Origin: an uncultured Collinsella sp.
GTDB lineage: Bacteria > Actinomycetota > Coriobacteriia > Coriobacteriales > Coriobacteriaceae
Direction: 5' to 3'
Assembly: GCA_902493125.1 (NCBI GenBank)
Contig: CABUOF010000078.1
Coordinates: 1 to 8,329, forward strand
DNA: 8,329 bases
How positions within the stretch are numbered: the stretch's first letter is position 1; every line of letters starts with the position of its first letter. A model generated the notes under the pieces. It was not told the origin of the DNA. It saw nothing but the letters and a program-made list of their open reading frames with translations, and did not search any database. The translations under genes and the position numbers were made by a program. Positions 6,194-8,329 of the stretch are shown one piece after another.

Positions 6194-6211
6194 ATATTGT
6201 TACAACAATAT
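6194..6211. promoter_or_regulatory. 18-bp palindrome, likely GntR operator
   Basis: ATATTGTT-AC-AACAATAT is a perfect inverted repeat with 8-bp arms and a 2-bp centre. Its core GTTACAAC matches the GT-N(x)-AC pattern of HutC/GntR-type operators. It lies just downstream of the -10 proposed for the divergent minus-strand operon (about +3 to +20), a position where a bound repressor would block transcription. Confidence 0.6.
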
Positions 6212-6220
6212 ATTCAATAT

Positions 6221-6248
6221 GTTATATCCAATCGGTGAACGGTTGCAA
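6221..6248 (-). promoter_or_regulatory. candidate promoter of the TIM-barrel/GntR operon
   Basis: On the minus strand, TTGCAA (6248-6243) and TATAAC (6226-6221, five of six consensus bases) are 16 bp apart. The start would fall near 6214, leaving a leader of about 66 nt before ATG 6147. The spacer contains one arm of the 12-bp inverted repeat, and the 18-bp palindrome lies just downstream, so the promoter is bracketed by likely regulator sites. Confidence 0.5.
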
Positions 6249-6320
6249 ACTTATTGTACTGCTCGGAAAAAATAGGCCCTAGCTGGGAAAACCTTAAATT
6301 AATCAACTACCGTTCACCGA
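6232..6320. promoter_or_regulatory. separated 12-bp inverted repeat, candidate paired operator
   Basis: TCGGTGAACGGT (6232-6243) and ACCGTTCACCGA (6309-6320) are exact reverse complements with 65 bp between them (77 bp centre to centre). Each arm contains a direct repeat ACCG-TTC-ACCG on one strand. Left arm: spacer of the minus-strand promoter. Right arm: on the EIICB side, about 185 bp before its start. Two copies in opposite orientation across a divergent promoter region suggest binding sites for one regulator acting on both genes, perhaps by DNA looping. Confidence 0.55.
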
Positions 6321-6411
6321 ATAAGTATTTGAATTCTTGAAATATCGACAAAGCGGAAAAAGAATTGGTTATGACAAATCGCGCAAATGATATTACATTT
6401 CGCACAAGAAC

Positions 6412-6435
6412 GTATTCACTTACATAAGTGGATAC
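6412..6435. promoter_or_regulatory. 24-bp near-palindrome upstream of EIICB
   Basis: GTATTCACTT (6412-6421) and AAGTGGATAC (6426-6435) form 10-bp arms with one mismatch (G-U if transcribed) around ACAT. It ends 68 bp before ATG 6504. It could be an operator at the EIICB promoter or a hairpin in the mRNA leader. No -35/-10 pair for EIICB stands out in the surrounding AT-rich DNA, so these two options cannot be separated by eye. Confidence 0.45.
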
Positions 6436-6503
6436 AAACGGGGACGACGACGGTTGAGTCCGGATAAATCGTTGTGTGCCCGGGAATCATGAAAGGATGT
6501 GTT

Positions 6504-8198
6504 ATGGACGCTATCGTCAAATTCCTTGAAAAACACCAGCCCCTCTTCGACAAAATCTCGAGGAACATTTATCTGGTGGCGATTAAGGATGGCTTTCTCT
6601 CGAATATGCCAATTGTGCTGTTCTCGAGCCTGTTCCTTCTTCTTTCGACGCTCCCTGCCTATGTAGGCATCACGCTTCCGTCTGAGGTGCTGGATTTCTT
6701 CAATAAAATCTATGCATATACCATGGGACTTCTTGGCATTATGGTGGCCGGCACCACGGCGAGCTCACTTGCCATGTCGATGAACCGTCGCATGCCTTCG
6801 GGTAAATCTCTCAACCCCACCTCGTGCATGGTTTGTGCCATGTGCGGCATGCTCTTGCTATCGGTGACGAACGATGTTGTCTCGATTGGCGGAGCAGATA
6901 CATCTGTTTTTGAAACCGGCTATATGGGAACCAAGGGTTTTCTCGCTGCGTTCGTAGCCGCATTCTTGACCGTTAATATCTATAAGGTGTGCATTAGCCA
7001 TAATGTGACGATCAAGCTTCCCAAAGAGGTCCCTGGCTCTATTGCGCAGAGTTTTCGCGATATCTTTGCATTTGGGTTTTCGATCCTTGCGTGCGCTTTT
7101 ATCGATCTTGCGAGCCGCAAGCTGCTTGCTGTGCCGTTCGCCAATTTGGTATCCGCTCTCATCTCGCCGCTGTTCTCCGCGGTCGACACCTATCCTGGCA
7201 TGGCGCTTATCGAAGGCGCGGTCGCGCTTTTCCAATTTATGGGTATCCACGGTGCTTCGGTTGTCATGAGTCCGATCAATGCTGCGCTCTACGGCAATAC
7301 CGTTACCAATCTTGAGGTTTTCCAAGCAGGTGGACACCCGTCAATTGCTCTCACGCAGGACTTTACAAGCTTCATCGGCGGTCTGGGCGGTTCTGGCTGC
7401 ACGTTCATCGTTCCTATTATCCTGATCATGTTTATGCGCTCCAAGCAGCTTAAAGCTATGGGCAAGGCATCGATTATCCCGGTGATTTTTGGAGTTAACG
7501 AGCCCGTTATCTTCGGTATGCCGATTGTTCTCAATCCCTATATGTTCGTGCCCTTCCTAGTGGCTCCTATGGTCAACGCCATTATCGGTAAATTTTTCAT
7601 TGACGTCATTGGAATGAACGCCCCCATGTATACCATGCCGTGGGCGCTTCCCGGCCCAATCGGTGCATTCCTCACCACGGGTCTCGATCTGCGTTCTCTC
7701 GTATTGATGGCAGTGCTGTTGGTCGTTGACTTTGTGATTTACTATCCGTTCTGCAAGGCGTATGACCATCAGCTTTGTTTGGAAGAGTCTGCAAAGGAGA
7801 CTGCAGGAAACTCGGATGCAGATGCTATTGCCGAACAGGAAAATGTCGCAAAAGCTCTCGAGGCGGTAAAGGACAAGGCGGAGCAGATCCGCGTGCTTGT
7901 GCTTTGCCAGGGTGCCGGCACTTCGACTCTCTTGGCAAATGCTCTTCGCGAAGGCGCCGCTGCTAAGGGTATCGATCTGGTTTCTCAGTCCGGTGCGTAC
8001 GGAAGCCACTATGAGACGATGGATCAGTACAACGTGATTGTTCTGGCGCCCCAGGCACGCATGTACTATGACGCTATGAAGGCCGATACCGATCGCCTTG
8101 GAATTAAACTGCTCACCACAAGGGGCAAGGAGTATATCGACCTTACCAACGATCCCGAAGGTGCAATTGACTGGATCGTTCAGGAGCTGGCCAAATAG
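6504..8198 (+). CDS. PTS lactose/cellobiose-family EIICB permease
   Basis: The protein has 564 residues, close to LacE-type EIICB (about 570). It imports a sugar, probably a beta-linked disaccharide, across the inner membrane and phosphorylates it. EIIC spans about 20-420 with many hydrophobic helices. His249 (MGIHGASV) and Glu333 (FGVNEPVIFGMP) align with the substrate-binding His and Glu known from the ChbC structure; PYMFVPF and MPWALPGPIGAF are further family motifs. A charged linker (about 422-460) leads to a fused EIIB domain whose phosphorylated Cys468 lies in VLVLCQGAGTSTLLANAL. ATG 6504 is chosen because AAAGGA (6492-6497) stands 6 nt upstream; GTG 6474 lacks such a site. No EIIA or phospho-beta-glycosidase lies in the window, so EIIA must be supplied from elsewhere. 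It is divergent from the TIM-barrel/GntR operon, the likely source of its repressor. The exact sugar is not certain, so lacE is not assigned. Confidence 0.93.
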   Translation: MDAIVKFLEKHQPLFDKISRNIYLVAIKDGFLSNMPIVLFSSLFLLLSTLPAYVGITLPSEVLDFFNKIYAYTMGLLGIMVAGTTASSLAMSMNRRMPSGKSLNPTSCMVCAMCGMLLLSVTNDVVSIGGADTSVFETGYMGTKGFLAAFVAAFLTVNIYKVCISHNVTIKLPKEVPGSIAQSFRDIFAFGFSILACAFIDLASRKLLAVPFANLVSALISPLFSAVDTYPGMALIEGAVALFQFMGIHGASVVMSPINAALYGNTVTNLEVFQAGGHPSIALTQDFTSFIGGLGGSGCTFIVPIILIMFMRSKQLKAMGKASIIPVIFGVNEPVIFGMPIVLNPYMFVPFLVAPMVNAIIGKFFIDVIGMNAPMYTMPWALPGPIGAFLTTGLDLRSLVLMAVLLVVDFVIYYPFCKAYDHQLCLEESAKETAGNSDADAIAEQENVAKALEAVKDKAEQIRVLVLCQGAGTSTLLANALREGAAAKGIDLVSQSGAYGSHYETMDQYNVIVLAPQARMYYDAMKADTDRLGIKLLTTRGKEYIDLTNDPEGAIDWIVQELAK

Positions 8199-8233
8199 TG
8201 GATGCACTCCGTCGTTGATTCGTCGGTGTATAG

Positions 8234-8277
8234 TACGGCCCCGCAGCTTATTGAGCTGCGGGGCCGTATTTCGTTTC
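8234..8277 (+). terminator. Rho-independent terminator of the EIICB gene
   Basis: A perfect 15-bp stem, TACGGCCCCGCAGCT (8234-8248) and AGCTGCGGGGCCGTA (8254-8268), closes a 5-nt loop and is followed by TTTCGTTT. It lies 36 bp after the stop codon. The strong GC stem suggests that EIICB is transcribed as a single-gene unit. Confidence 0.9.
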
Positions 8278-8290
8278 AAGACTTTAGTCC

Positions 8291-8311
8291 GCTGGCCGCG
8301 CAGCGGCCAGC
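8291..8311. terminator. second GC hairpin at the window edge
   Basis: GCTGGCCG (8291-8298) and CGGCCAGC (8304-8311) pair perfectly around CGCAG, followed on the plus strand by TTTAAACC. It may be a backup terminator or belong to a gene beyond the window edge. Confidence 0.4.
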
Positions 8312-8329
8312 TTTAAACCACCCGCTACG

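Noticed and set aside
6148..6503. Possible riboswitch in the EIICB or TIM-barrel leader
   Set aside because: The palindromes look like protein-binding sites. No conserved riboswitch core or terminator/antiterminator pair was recognised.
7557..8279. 240-codon minus-strand open frame
   Set aside because: It is opposite the C-terminal half of EIICB and its terminator; no motif.

Overview
The window looks like chromosomal DNA of a moderately GC-rich, low-complexity-regulated gut Actinobacterium. A Coriobacteriia member such as Collinsella is my best guess. The guess rests on Firmicutes-style PTS and sugar-regulator genes written in GC-rich codons, AGGA-type ribosome binding sites and GTG starts. 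No marker gene in the window fixes the taxonomy.

Layout, left to right. (1) Positions 1-377 are the 3' end of a YhcH/YjgK/YiaL-family gene. (2) Positions 524-1092, minus strand, hold a broken gene of unknown function: two adjacent reading frames that both look coding, joined at a short GA repeat. (3) A tRNA-Thr(CGT) gene on the minus strand at 1343-1418 has its own promoter and a UUCG-loop terminator. (4) A stand-alone mannose/sorbose-type PTS EIIB gene (1576-2055) carries Tyr in place of the phosphorylated His. (5) An aldose 1-epimerase (galM-like, minus strand) converges on it across a shared hairpin, and is divergent from a DeoR/GlpR-family repressor (3398-4162). (6) Two tandem ~60-bp palindromic elements (4282-4422) separate the DeoR gene from the next module. 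(7) The last module is a divergon. A putative two-gene minus-strand operon encodes a TIM-barrel-like protein of a conserved uncharacterised family (5227-6147) and a GntR/UTRA repressor (4435-5154). Opposite it, a lactose/cellobiose-family PTS EIICB (6504-8198) ends at a strong terminator.

How it fits together (inference): the GntR protein probably senses a sugar phosphate and controls both arms of the divergon through sites in the AT-rich 356-bp region 6148-6503. That region holds an 18-bp palindrome, a 12-bp inverted repeat 65 bp apart, and a 24-bp near-palindrome. EIICB would import and phosphorylate a disaccharide or related sugar. The TIM-barrel-like protein would act on the product or signal its presence. 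No EIIA and no phospho-glycosidase are encoded in the window, so these must come from elsewhere. The galM, DeoR and EIIB genes suggest a wider carbohydrate-use neighbourhood.

The two points most worth following up are the His-to-Tyr EIIB, which cannot work as an ordinary phosphocarrier, and the EIICB / uncharacterised TIM-barrel / GntR unit with its elaborate operator region.
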